The position numbers were made by a program, and so were the translations under genes. From an uncultured Neglectibacter sp. (GTDB lineage Bacteria; Bacillota; Clostridia; Oscillospirales; Acutalibacteraceae): DNA of 64,000 nt. Positions 8,977 through 15,974 of this stretch are shown piece by piece. The notes beneath the pieces were generated by a model, which worked only from the letters and a program-made list of their open reading frames with translations, was not told where the DNA came from and made no database searches. Positions within the stretch are counted from its first letter, which is position 1, and every line of letters starts with the position of its first letter. The DNA lies in contig CALFFN010000028.1 of the NCBI GenBank assembly GCA_937958185.1, forward strand, positions 78,207 to 142,206, given 5' to 3'.

Positions 8977-9602
8977 ATAAAAATGCAGAGAGATTCCGAC
9001 AGGGTTCTTTTTTCTGCGGTTTTTTCCGACAGAGGAATGATTAAAAATTCATTTTATTTTCTTTTTTGCATGAAAATTCTTTTTTACTCTTTGTATTTTC
9101 CGCTTTTCCAGTCGTTTACATAAAAGAAATTTATCTGGAAATCCAGGATGTGGAAAACCCTGTGGAAAATGTTAATAACCCCTCGTTTCAAGCGGGTTCT
9201 GATTTCCACACCTGATTTTTCCTTGGAAAACTTATGTTAACGGGAAGTTTTTTTCGGTTCCTTTCCCCATTTTTTGGGCAATTTTTTGAGTTCCGCTTTT
9301 TCCACGATATACTGTGGATAGCAGACGCATGTATCTGCTATCTTGTGTCAATACCTTTTTTCGGACAGTCGGCTTTTACTGACTATTTACTGAATTTCTT
9401 TATGCAGTCCCCTTTCGGGTTTCTCAAAACCTTTTCCTCCGAAGAAAGTCTACCTTTTTCTTTCATTTTATGGTATACTGAAACAAAACACGAGAAAAAC
9501 AGGGGGATTTTTGCGAAACTGCCTATTGACGCTCCCTATTTTTCTCCTGGGGAAAAATGAATTTTTATGCATTCGTGTATTATCATTCCAAGGAGGGTGC
9601 TC
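8977..9602. other. AT-rich intergenic region with a cluster of DnaA-box-like 9-mers
   Basis: No coding frame is convincing here. Four sites match or nearly match TTWTNCACA: TGTGGAAAA at 9149-9157 and 9161-9169, ATTTCCACA at 9202-9210 and TGTGGATAG at 9313-9321. Genes diverge from this gap. The ribosome site of the next gene (AAGGAGG, 9591-9597) lies at its right end. Confidence 0.5.
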
Positions 9603-10313
9603 ATGAGAGAAGACATTTGTTCCATTCCGATAAACGATGTATTTTTGCCAAAAAAAGGCTGTCCCTTCTGCCAGATGCGGGATATGCTGGAGGACAGAAT
9701 GGCAACCTACATCACCGGCGCTGCCATGATGGAGCCGGACGTACGCATAGAGACCAACCGTCTGGGCTTTTGCAGGGAGCATTTCAACCAGATACTGGAG
9801 CGCGGCAGCCGCCTTTCCGTGGCGCTGATCCTGGAAAGCCTGCTGGCGGAAACAGAAAAGGATATTTTCCCCGAGGGCGGTCAGCCCCTGAAAAAAGCGG
9901 TGGCTGCGGTGCATTCCCGGCAGGAGCACTGCTTTATCTGTGAAAACATCGAAACCAATATGAAGCATCTGGTGCGCAACGCCGTAAAGCTCTGGCAGGG
10001 TGACGCCGAGTTCCGGCAGCTGTACCATGACCAGCCTTATATTTGTATGTCCCATACCGGCATGGTGCTGGAGGCTGCCCAAAAGCTGCTGCCCAAAAAA
10101 GACTTCGCCGCCTTTGAATCGGAAACCACCCGGCTGTCCAGGGGGTATCTCAAGGAGCTTGCCGGGGACGTGACCCATTTCTGCCGAATGTTCGATTACC
10201 GCAGCGCCGGCAGCGATTGGGGCAATTCCAAGGACGCCATCGAGCGGGCGATCACATGGCTCGTTTCCCGGGAGCCGGACGTGCGGCAGAAAGCCGACGA
10301 GAAAAACAGATGA
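9603..10313 (+). CDS. DUF6062-like Cys-pair protein
   Basis: This 236-residue protein resembles the DUF6062 family of Clostridia, whose function is unknown. Cysteine pairs CPFC (near residue 19), FCREHF (near 60) and CFIC (near 115) suggest bound metal. The rest is predicted helical with no signal peptide. ATG 9603 is preferred over an upstream in-frame ATG because AAGGAGG sits 5-6 bases before it. Its stop overlaps the glycosylase start as ATGA, so the two genes are translationally coupled. Confidence 0.7.
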   Translation: MREDICSIPINDVFLPKKGCPFCQMRDMLEDRMATYITGAAMMEPDVRIETNRLGFCREHFNQILERGSRLSVALILESLLAETEKDIFPEGGQPLKKAVAAVHSRQEHCFICENIETNMKHLVRNAVKLWQGDAEFRQLYHDQPYICMSHTGMVLEAAQKLLPKKDFAAFESETTRLSRGYLKELAGDVTHFCRMFDYRSAGSDWGNSKDAIERAITWLVSREPDVRQKADEKNR

Positions 10314-11149
10314 CCCCCGTCTGTGTGCCCGCCGCGTTCGACCCTGCCCAGACCCTGACCTGCGGACAGGCGTTCCGCTGGAAGGAAGTGCCATTGGAAG
10401 ACGGCTCCCTCTGCTGGGAGGGCGTAGCAGGCGGAAAGCTGCTCCGTCTGCAAAGAAATCCGCAAAATGAACAGGAGCTCCTGTTTTTCTGCTCCCAGCA
10501 GGATTTCGATTCTTTTTGGAAAACCTACTTTGACCTGGACGCGGATTACGGGAAAAAGCGGGCGGAGCTTTCCGCCCTCAGCCCGGTGCTGCGGCAGGCG
10601 GCTTCTTTTGCCCCGGGCATTTGCATTCTGCGGCAGGAGCCCTGGGAAGCCCTCTGCTCCTTCCTCATTTCCCAAAACAACAATATTCCCCGGATACAGG
10701 GGATCGTTTCCCGGCTGTGCCATTTGTTAGGCAAGCCCATCGCCGATTCCGGGCGGTTCACCTTTCCCGCGCCGGAAAAGCTTGCCGCCTGTACGGTGGA
10801 GGACCTTTCCCCGCTCCGGGCGGGCTTTCGGGCAAAATATCTCATCGACGCCGCCAAAAAAGTGGCTGATGGAGAAATAGACCTACAAAAAATAGCCCGC
10901 TCCCCGGCGGAAACCGGCAGAAGCGAGCTGCAAAAGATCCTGGGGGTGGGTCCCAAGGTGGCGGAATGCACCCTGCTGTACGGGTTCCACAAAACGGAAT
11001 GCTTCCCCATGGACGTTTGGATGAAACGGGCGATGTCGGAGCTTCTACCGGGGTACGCACCGGAGGATTTCGGGGAAAACGCCGGGCTTGCCCAGCAGTA
11101 CATTTTCCACTACAGCCGAATGCACCCGGAGCTGTTTTCGGGAAGCTGA
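10310..11149 (+). CDS. OGG1-like 8-oxoguanine DNA glycosylase/lyase
   Basis: This 279-residue protein is a helix-hairpin-helix base-excision enzyme of the OGG1 group. An N-terminal OGG_N-type domain (residues 1-100, with GQAFRW) precedes the HhH-GPD domain. The hairpin reads LGVGPKVAEC, with the Schiff-base lysine at Lys216, and the catalytic aspartate is Asp235 in FPMDVWMKR. It removes 8-oxoguanine from DNA and nicks the strand. It overlaps the DUF6062-like gene by 4 bp. A hairpin inside the convergent hemW gene is its likely terminator. Confidence 0.88.
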   Translation: MTPVCVPAAFDPAQTLTCGQAFRWKEVPLEDGSLCWEGVAGGKLLRLQRNPQNEQELLFFCSQQDFDSFWKTYFDLDADYGKKRAELSALSPVLRQAASFAPGICILRQEPWEALCSFLISQNNNIPRIQGIVSRLCHLLGKPIADSGRFTFPAPEKLAACTVEDLSPLRAGFRAKYLIDAAKKVADGEIDLQKIARSPAETGRSELQKILGVGPKVAECTLLYGFHKTECFPMDVWMKRAMSELLPGYAPEDFGENAGLAQQYIFHYSRMHPELFSGS

Positions 11150-11252
11150 CGCAGAAGCTTTTCCCGTGGCTCAGAACAGCGTTTTTGTTTTCAAAATACT
11201 TTTCACAACGTGAGCCGCCGATCCCAGGCAAATGAAAACTTTCACACGCGAC

Positions 11253-12359
11253 TTAAAAATCTTCTAATAGATGGAGCAGCAGAGCGTTGGAAACGAGAAA
11301 TCCCTCCGGCGTAAACGCCAGCCTTTCCCTGTCCGCCCGCAGTAACGCGGGCGGGCATTTTTTTGCGTTTTGCAGCAGACGGAGAAAAAATTCTTCGCCC
11401 GCCGCGCCGAACTTTTCCCGGCACTGCGTCAGGGAAATTCCCGCCGCCAGCCGCAGGTTCAGCATGGCGTATTCCGAAAACCCGCCGCCGGCGCCGTCGT
11501 CGGTGGGGGAAATTCCCCGGAGGAAGCCCTCCAGGTCTCTGGGGTAGAAAAACCGTCTGCCGCCAAAAAAGGAGTGGGCGCCGGGACCAAAGCCGAGGTA
11601 TTCCTCGCCGTGCCAGTAGACCAGGTTGTGGCGGCTCTCCCGCCCGGGCTTTGCGAAATTGCTGATCTCATACTGGGCGTAGCCGCGCCGTTCCAGCTCC
11701 CCCACGCAAAACAGGTACTGGTCGGCGGCAGCGTCGTCCTCCGGCAGGTCGATGCCGCGCGCCGCAAAGGGCGTGCCCGGCTCGATCTTCAGGATATAGG
11801 CGGAAATATGCTCCGCCCCCATCCCGGCGGCAAAGTCGATGGATCGCCGGAGCTTTTCCCCGCTTCCCCCCGGCAGCCCCAGCATTAAATCCAAAGAGAT
11901 ATTTTCAAACCGGGCGGCTCGGGCAGCCGAAACCGCAGATTTTACATCTTCCCGGGAGTGCTTTCTCCCCAGGAATTGCAGCTCGTCCTCATTGCCGGAC
12001 TGCATTCCCATGGAAAGCCGATTGAACCCGGCTTTCCGCACCGCCCGGAAAAATTCCCTGCCCACAGAATTGGGGTTGGCTTCTAACGTGACCTCCGCTC
12101 CCTCCGCCAGGTCAAAGCTTTCCCGCACCGCGTCCAGCAGGGTGGAAAGCCGCTCCGCGCCCAGCAGGCTGGGGGTCCCGCCGCCGAAGTACACGGTTCC
12201 CGCCAATAGCTTTTCCCGCGCTGCGGGGCAGGCTCTGATTTCCCGTATCATGGCGGAAACGTAATCGTCCATCTGTTTTTCATTTCCCCGCAGCGAATAA
12301 AAGTCGCAGTACGGGCATTTCCCGTCGCAGAACGGAACGTGGAGATAGATACCGGGCAA
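11253..12359 (-). CDS. hemW: Radical SAM protein HemW (heme chaperone type)
   Basis: This 368-residue protein has the radical-SAM cluster motif CDGKCPYC near residues 10-17 and the HemW/HemN core (YFGGGTPSLL, EANPNS, GMQSG). It ends with the HemN C-terminal region. HemW proteins bind heme and an Fe-S cluster and are often misannotated as oxygen-independent coproporphyrinogen oxidase. It is convergent with the glycosylase gene. The upstream gap holds a heptamer array and the 17-bp repeats. Confidence 0.85.
   Translation of the reverse strand: MPGIYLHVPFCDGKCPYCDFYSLRGNEKQMDDYVSAMIREIRACPAAREKLLAGTVYFGGGTPSLLGAERLSTLLDAVRESFDLAEGAEVTLEANPNSVGREFFRAVRKAGFNRLSMGMQSGNEDELQFLGRKHSREDVKSAVSAARAARFENISLDLMLGLPGGSGEKLRRSIDFAAGMGAEHISAYILKIEPGTPFAARGIDLPEDDAAADQYLFCVGELERRGYAQYEISNFAKPGRESRHNLVYWHGEEYLGFGPGAHSFFGGRRFFYPRDLEGFLRGISPTDDGAGGGFSEYAMLNLRLAAGISLTQCREKFGAAGEEFFLRLLQNAKKCPPALLRADRERLAFTPEGFLVSNALLLHLLEDF
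11333..11364 (+). terminator. Plus-strand terminator lying inside the hemW coding region
   Basis: CCGCCCGC, loop AGTAAC, GCGGGCGG, then seven Ts. It serves the plus-strand glycosylase unit while its complement encodes the hemW C-terminal segment around KKCPPALLRA. Confidence 0.75.
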
Positions 12360-12372
12360 AAAAGCACCCCCG

Positions 12373-12407
12373 TTGGTTGTTAGTTGTTAGTTATTAGTCG
12401 TTAGATA
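12373..12407. repeat. Heptamer array, five units (TTAGTTG type)
   Basis: TTGGTTG, TTAGTTG, TTAGTTA, TTAGTCG, TTAGATA in perfect 7-bp register, just upstream of hemW. Same family as the arrays at 1231, 15787, 35892, 51473 and 53708. Confidence 0.8.
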
Positions 12408-12440
12408 TTGCTCGCTCGTTCATTGTAGCAAAGAGCGGAG

Positions 12441-12508
12441 GAAAGTGCAACTTTCCCGAAAGTGCAACTTTCCCAAAAGTGCAGCTTTCCCAAAAGTGCA
12501 GCTTCCCC
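12441..12508. repeat. Four tandem 17-bp palindromic repeats
   Basis: Four head-to-tail units at 12441, 12458, 12475 and 12492. The first two are identical (GAAAGTGCAACTTTCCC) and the last two vary by 1-3 bases. Each is an inverted repeat, GAAAGT-GCA-ACTTTC. They sit 24 bp upstream of the recombinase -35 box. The AAAGT/ACTTT core also forms the centre of the two recombinase-linked palindromes at 13294 and 13433. Confidence 0.85.
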
Positions 12509-12531
12509 AGCCGGGCGCGGAGAGGAAAATA

Positions 12532-12560
12532 TTGACGAACTTATGTTCCTTTGCTAAAAT
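12532..12560 (+). promoter_or_regulatory. Sigma-A promoter for the serine recombinase
   Basis: TTGACG (12532-12537), 17 bp, TAAAAT (12555-12560) preceded by TTTGC. It lies between the 17-bp repeats and the recombinase start. Confidence 0.65.
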
Positions 12561-12668
12561 GAAACAGGAGAGGGCGGCGCGCCCGTCCTGCAAAAAGCTC
12601 CGTTCCGCTGCCCCGCGGGACGGTCTTTTCTTTCGCCATGAAAAATCTGCCATTCCCAAGGAGAAAAC

Positions 12669-13286
12669 ATGATAGAAATTTACGGCTATGTACGGGTTTC
12701 CAGCACGGACCAGAATGAAGACCGCCAGCTCATCGCGATGCAGGAAAAGGCTGTGCCTGAAAAAAACATCTACGTAGACAAGCGCTCCGGCAAGGATTTC
12801 CAGCGCCCGCAGTACCGGCGCCTGTTGAAGCGCCTGCGCCCCGGCGACCTTGTGTACATCAAGAGCATCGACCGTTTAGGGCGCAATTACGAGGAAATCC
12901 AGAACCAGTGGCGGGTCCTGACCAAGGAAAAGCTGGTGGATATCTGCGTGCTGGATATGCCCCTGCTGGACACCCGGCGGGGAAAGGACCTGCTGGGCAC
13001 CTTTTTGAGCGACGTTGTGCTGCAGGTGCTTTCCTTTGTGGCGGAAAACGAGCGGGTCAATATCCGCCAGCGCCAGGCGGAGGGCATTGCGGCGGCAAAG
13101 GAACGGGGGATAAGATTCGGCAGACCTGAAAAGTCCTCGCCCGCCGATTTTGGAAAGATCGTCGCGGCGTGGGAGCGGAAGCAGCTTCCTTTCCGGGAAG
13201 CGATCCGCCGCTGCGGCATGAGCGAATCCACCTTTTATCGCCGCCTGCGGGAATACCGCCTGATCCACGGGAACGGGAGAATATAA
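12669..13286 (+). CDS. Small serine recombinase (invertase/resolvase family)
   Basis: This 205-residue protein has the full resolvase/invertase layout. The catalytic serine lies in YVRVSSTDQ (Ser11), DRLGRNYEE carries the active-site arginines, and the long E-helix reads FVAENERVNIRQRQ. GIRFGRP is the minor-groove arm, and a C-terminal helix-turn-helix contains REAIRRCGMSESTFYRRL. It should make 2-bp staggered breaks at the centre of palindromic sites. A fitting palindrome begins 8 bp after its stop and a second, inverted one lies 138 bp further on. Its own promoter is at 12532 and AAGGAG precedes the ATG. Whether it inverts or resolves is inferred from site orientation. Confidence 0.88.
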   Translation: MIEIYGYVRVSSTDQNEDRQLIAMQEKAVPEKNIYVDKRSGKDFQRPQYRRLLKRLRPGDLVYIKSIDRLGRNYEEIQNQWRVLTKEKLVDICVLDMPLLDTRRGKDLLGTFLSDVVLQVLSFVAENERVNIRQRQAEGIAAAKERGIRFGRPEKSSPADFGKIVAAWERKQLPFREAIRRCGMSESTFYRRLREYRLIHGNGRI

Positions 13287-13293
13287 AAAAACA

Positions 13294-13319
13294 CTGTCAA
13301 AAAGTGTACTTTTTGACAG
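13294..13319. repeat. Left recombination-site-like palindrome
   Basis: Two 12-base half-sites, CTGTCAAAAAGT and its complement, around a central GT. Size and half-site sequence resemble hix-type sites of Hin-family invertases (half-site TTATCAAAAACC). No T run follows, so it is a poor terminator. Confidence 0.75.
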
Positions 13320-13337
13320 CATTTTCTCTGTATACAA

Positions 13338-13366
13338 ATGTTACAGGAACAGGCAGGAAATGTCAA
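13338..13366 (-). promoter_or_regulatory. Promoter inside the putative invertible segment, pointing left
   Basis: On the minus strand, a perfect TTGACA (13366-13361), exactly 17 bp, then TAACAT (13343-13338). It now reads toward the recombinase. If the segment flips about the two palindromes, the -10 would lie at 13408-13413 and transcription would start about 60 bp before the surface-protein ATG. Confidence 0.6.
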
Positions 13367-13432
13367 GGAAAATTTTCCCTTTTTTCCAAAAAACTGCCCC
13401 GCCCTGCTTTGAGTTTGCCTTTTGGGGACTTA

Positions 13433-13456
13433 TGTCAAAAAGTACACTTTTTGACA
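13433..13456. repeat. Right recombination-site-like palindrome, inverted relative to the left
   Basis: The 24 bp are the exact reverse complement of 13295-13318: same 11-base half-sites with central AC instead of GT. The two sites bracket 114 bp. Confidence 0.75.
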
Positions 13457-13479
13457 AACCTTGAAAGGAGTTCAGAGAA

Positions 13480-15198
13480 ATGAAGAAGATTTTAAGCTTG
13501 TTATTGGCGCTGTGCTTGCTGGCAGGGTGTCTGCCCATGGCGGCAAGTGCGGCAATCGTTTCCTACCCGGTTTCGGGCGGAAGCATTTCCTTTGATGTAT
13601 CCAATGGAGAAGTAACGCACATTGATTCCAGCGTCACAACACTGAAAATTCCTGCTGAAATTCATGGCGTGGAGGTTGTCTCCATCACAGTCGGTTCCCA
13701 AAATTTAACCAGCATCAGCCTTCCGGACAGCGTAACGAAAATAGGTAAAGAACTTTTGCGCAGTCCCAACCTGACGGAAATCAATGTGGACACGAATAAC
13801 CCGGAGTTTAGCTCTCAGGACGGCGTATTGTTTAACAAGGAAAAAACACGGCTTCTGTCTTGTCCCCTTGGAAAATCTGGAGCCTATTCTATTCCAAAGG
13901 GCGTCACCAGCATTAGAGATTCTGCTTTTTCGAACTGTTACCACCTGACCAGCGTCGTGATTCCCGAAGGGGTAAAGAGCATTGAGCCTTCTACTTTTGA
14001 AAAATGTTCCAAGCTGACCAGCATCGTGATTCCCGAAGGAGTAACCAGCATTGGGGCGACTGCTTTTTGGGGCTGTTACGACCTGACCGACGTTTGGCTC
14101 CCATTAAGTCTTCAAACCGTAGGGACTTGGGCGTTTTCCGGGACAAATCTAAAAAAGGTCTATTATATAAACGGAGATAAGGAGAGATGGGGAAAAATCG
14201 TCTTTGCAGATGGAAACTCCGCCTTGCTTGGCGCACCCGTTTTCTATACGGAGGACGGCGATACAGACGACGATCATACCATTTCCTACGAGCTGCGTAC
14301 CGGCATGGGAGATGTAATTCTAACGATGCAATTTCCCGAACGCTGGACAGACGTGTCAGTAAGCTATTCCAGTGATCCTTCCTCTAAACTTTATTACTTT
14401 AACTGGACTTTCAGAGATTCTAATCAGGCTGAGCTTTTCACCCTTGAACTTTGTAACCTTGGCGGCAGCTGGTCCGAAGTATTGGGAAAGGTTACGCTCT
14501 ACCCAGGAAGACCAGGTTATACGCTTGTATGTACGAAGCCCTCCCGCTCTCCTTATGCTGACCATGATACTTCAGCGGCGGCTGTAGCATACATGAAGAT
14601 GAGAAAAGATATTCCCGCGATCCTGGGCAGTATAGAACCGAACCCTGCTTTGAAGTGGGACTGGTGGCTTTCGGGCAAAGGTTTTGCCGATGTTCCTCAA
14701 AGCGCCTACTATTATGATGCGGTGAATTGGGCTGTAGACAACGGCATCACAACCGGCACGGACAAGACCCATTTCAGCCCCAATCAAAGCTGCACCCGGG
14801 CGCAGGCAGTCACGTTCCTGTGGCGCGCCGCCGGGGAGCCGAAACCCACGGGCACCGCCGCTGGCTTTAAGGACGTAAAGGCGGGATCGTACTATGAAAA
14901 AGCCGTCCAGTGGGCGGTGGAGCAAAACATTACAGGTGGCACGGGCAACGGGAAGTTCAGCCCGGAGACCGTGTGCAGCCGGGCGCAGATCGTCACTTTC
15001 CTGTGGCGGAAAGAAGGTTCCCCTGAAACTTCCGGCAGCGCGTTCAGCGATGTAAAAGCCGGGGAATATTATGAAACCGCAGTGAAATGGGCGGTGGCAA
15101 ATGAGATCACCGGCGGCACGGGCAATGGGAAGTTCAGCCCGGACGCCCGCTGCGCCCGCGGACAGATCGTCACTTTCCTGTACCGCTACGCGAATTAA
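13480..15198 (+). CDS. Secreted BspA-type leucine-rich-repeat protein with three SLH domains
   Basis: This 572-residue surface protein begins with a signal peptide (MKKILSLLLALCLLAG). That peptide ends in LLAGC, so lipidation is possible, or in ASA for signal peptidase I. Residues 60-240 carry BspA/LRR_5 repeats of the type LTSIVIPEGVTSIG. After a beta-rich middle, three S-layer homology domains (starting FADVPQSAYYYDAV, about 395-572) should bind secondary cell-wall polymer. Such proteins are wall-anchored adhesins or S-layer parts. AAGGAG precedes the ATG. The only strong promoter nearby is the inverted one between the palindromes, so expression may be phase variable. Confidence 0.88.
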   Translation: MKKILSLLLALCLLAGCLPMAASAAIVSYPVSGGSISFDVSNGEVTHIDSSVTTLKIPAEIHGVEVVSITVGSQNLTSISLPDSVTKIGKELLRSPNLTEINVDTNNPEFSSQDGVLFNKEKTRLLSCPLGKSGAYSIPKGVTSIRDSAFSNCYHLTSVVIPEGVKSIEPSTFEKCSKLTSIVIPEGVTSIGATAFWGCYDLTDVWLPLSLQTVGTWAFSGTNLKKVYYINGDKERWGKIVFADGNSALLGAPVFYTEDGDTDDDHTISYELRTGMGDVILTMQFPERWTDVSVSYSSDPSSKLYYFNWTFRDSNQAELFTLELCNLGGSWSEVLGKVTLYPGRPGYTLVCTKPSRSPYADHDTSAAAVAYMKMRKDIPAILGSIEPNPALKWDWWLSGKGFADVPQSAYYYDAVNWAVDNGITTGTDKTHFSPNQSCTRAQAVTFLWRAAGEPKPTGTAAGFKDVKAGSYYEKAVQWAVEQNITGGTGNGKFSPETVCSRAQIVTFLWRKEGSPETSGSAFSDVKAGEYYETAVKWAVANEITGGTGNGKFSPDARCARGQIVTFLYRYAN

Positions 15199-15258
15199 CC
15201 CAAAAACAGCAAATCACAGAAAGCAAAAGAAACTACAAAAAATGAGGAGGAATTGATT

Positions 15259-15702
15259 ATGGGTCTATTAGATAATAAATCGCCCAAATCCATGTCCATA
15301 GAAGACTGCGTGAAAGAAGACCGTATTTCGTCCGAGCTGTGGGCATGGTCTGAGGGTATAGGAAAATGGGGAAAAAGGGTATTTATTGTTATCCTGATTT
15401 ATGGGCTCATTGCTTCTATTGTTGAGGGCTGTCTAGGCGCTTCTGTAACTGCAGATATGTATGATAAAACATTTATTGACGCAGTGGGAGCGTTTTTGGG
15501 AGCTTTTCTCCTGCAAGCCATTCAATATGGCTTTTATGCTCTGATCGAATATTTTACTTATCATTTTGCCTCCATTTTGGTTGGCGCTTTGGCGGGGATC
15601 TATGATAACACGCGCAAAACTTCTCTTCTGACGGAATACAAAATTCGGAAGGAAGAGTCCGGCCCGGCAAGCGTACCCACCGCAAATCCCGAAAAGCAGT
15701 AA
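15259..15702 (+). CDS. Small membrane protein of unknown function
   Basis: A 147-residue protein with two or three hydrophobic segments (about residues 37-58, 75-92 and 97-115) and a charged C-terminal tail. I do not recognise the family. ATG 15259 is chosen because GAGGAGGAATT lies just upstream; a TTG two codons earlier is less likely. It follows the SLH gene by 60 bp with a terminator after it, so it may belong to the same switched transcript. Confidence 0.6.
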   Translation: MGLLDNKSPKSMSIEDCVKEDRISSELWAWSEGIGKWGKRVFIVILIYGLIASIVEGCLGASVTADMYDKTFIDAVGAFLGAFLLQAIQYGFYALIEYFTYHFASILVGALAGIYDNTRKTSLLTEYKIRKEESGPASVPTANPEKQ

Positions 15703-15750
15703 GTTTTTCACATTCGCTTCCCGTGAAAAGGATACTCTTTGATTATAAAA

Positions 15751-15785
15751 GCAATCCCCGGTCAGTTGACCGGGGATTGCTTTTT
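15751..15785 (+). terminator. Strong intrinsic terminator after the surface-protein unit
   Basis: A 14-bp stem (GCAATCCCCGGTCA with its complement, loop GT) followed by TTTTT. Confidence 0.9.
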
Positions 15786-15786
15786 C

Positions 15787-15974
15787 TAACAACTAACTAC
15801 TAACAACTACCCGCTGGCACCTTCGCATAGAACCTCTCCACCGCTGTTCAGCGGTCCCGTAGGCTGCATAGCAGACTACTTCCCCTCTACAGGGGAGGCT
15901 TTTCCTTTCAGAGGAGGCTTTCACACTATCTAACAACTAATTGCTCATTGCTCATTCCTAATTTCTCATTACTC
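15787..15974. repeat. Palindromic repeat element bracketed by heptamer arrays
   Basis: Left array: TAACAAC, TAACTAC, TAACAAC (15787-15807). Right array: TAACAAC, then five ATTGCTC-type heptamers (15940-15974). The spacer of about 120 bp holds nested inverted repeats: CACCGCTG/CAGCGGT near 15841 and CCCCTCTACAGGGG near 15883. The right array overlaps the lepA 3' end and supplies its TAA. Confidence 0.8.

Noticed and set aside
9149..9321. Chromosomal replication origin
   Set aside because: No dnaA, dnaN, recF or rpmH nearby and gene orientation does not switch lastingly at this point; kept only as a low-interest finding.
11253..12359. Oxygen-independent coproporphyrinogen III oxidase (HemN)
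   Set aside because: Length, the CxxxCxxC spacing and lack of HemN-specific extensions fit HemW; no other heme genes are nearby.
12441..12508. CRISPR-like array
   Set aside because: The 17-bp units are directly adjacent with no spacers, are palindromic, and no cas genes are nearby.
13294..13456. Two ordinary rho-independent terminators after the recombinase
   Set aside because: The stems are AT-rich and neither is followed by a T run; the second stands directly before the next gene's ribosome site.
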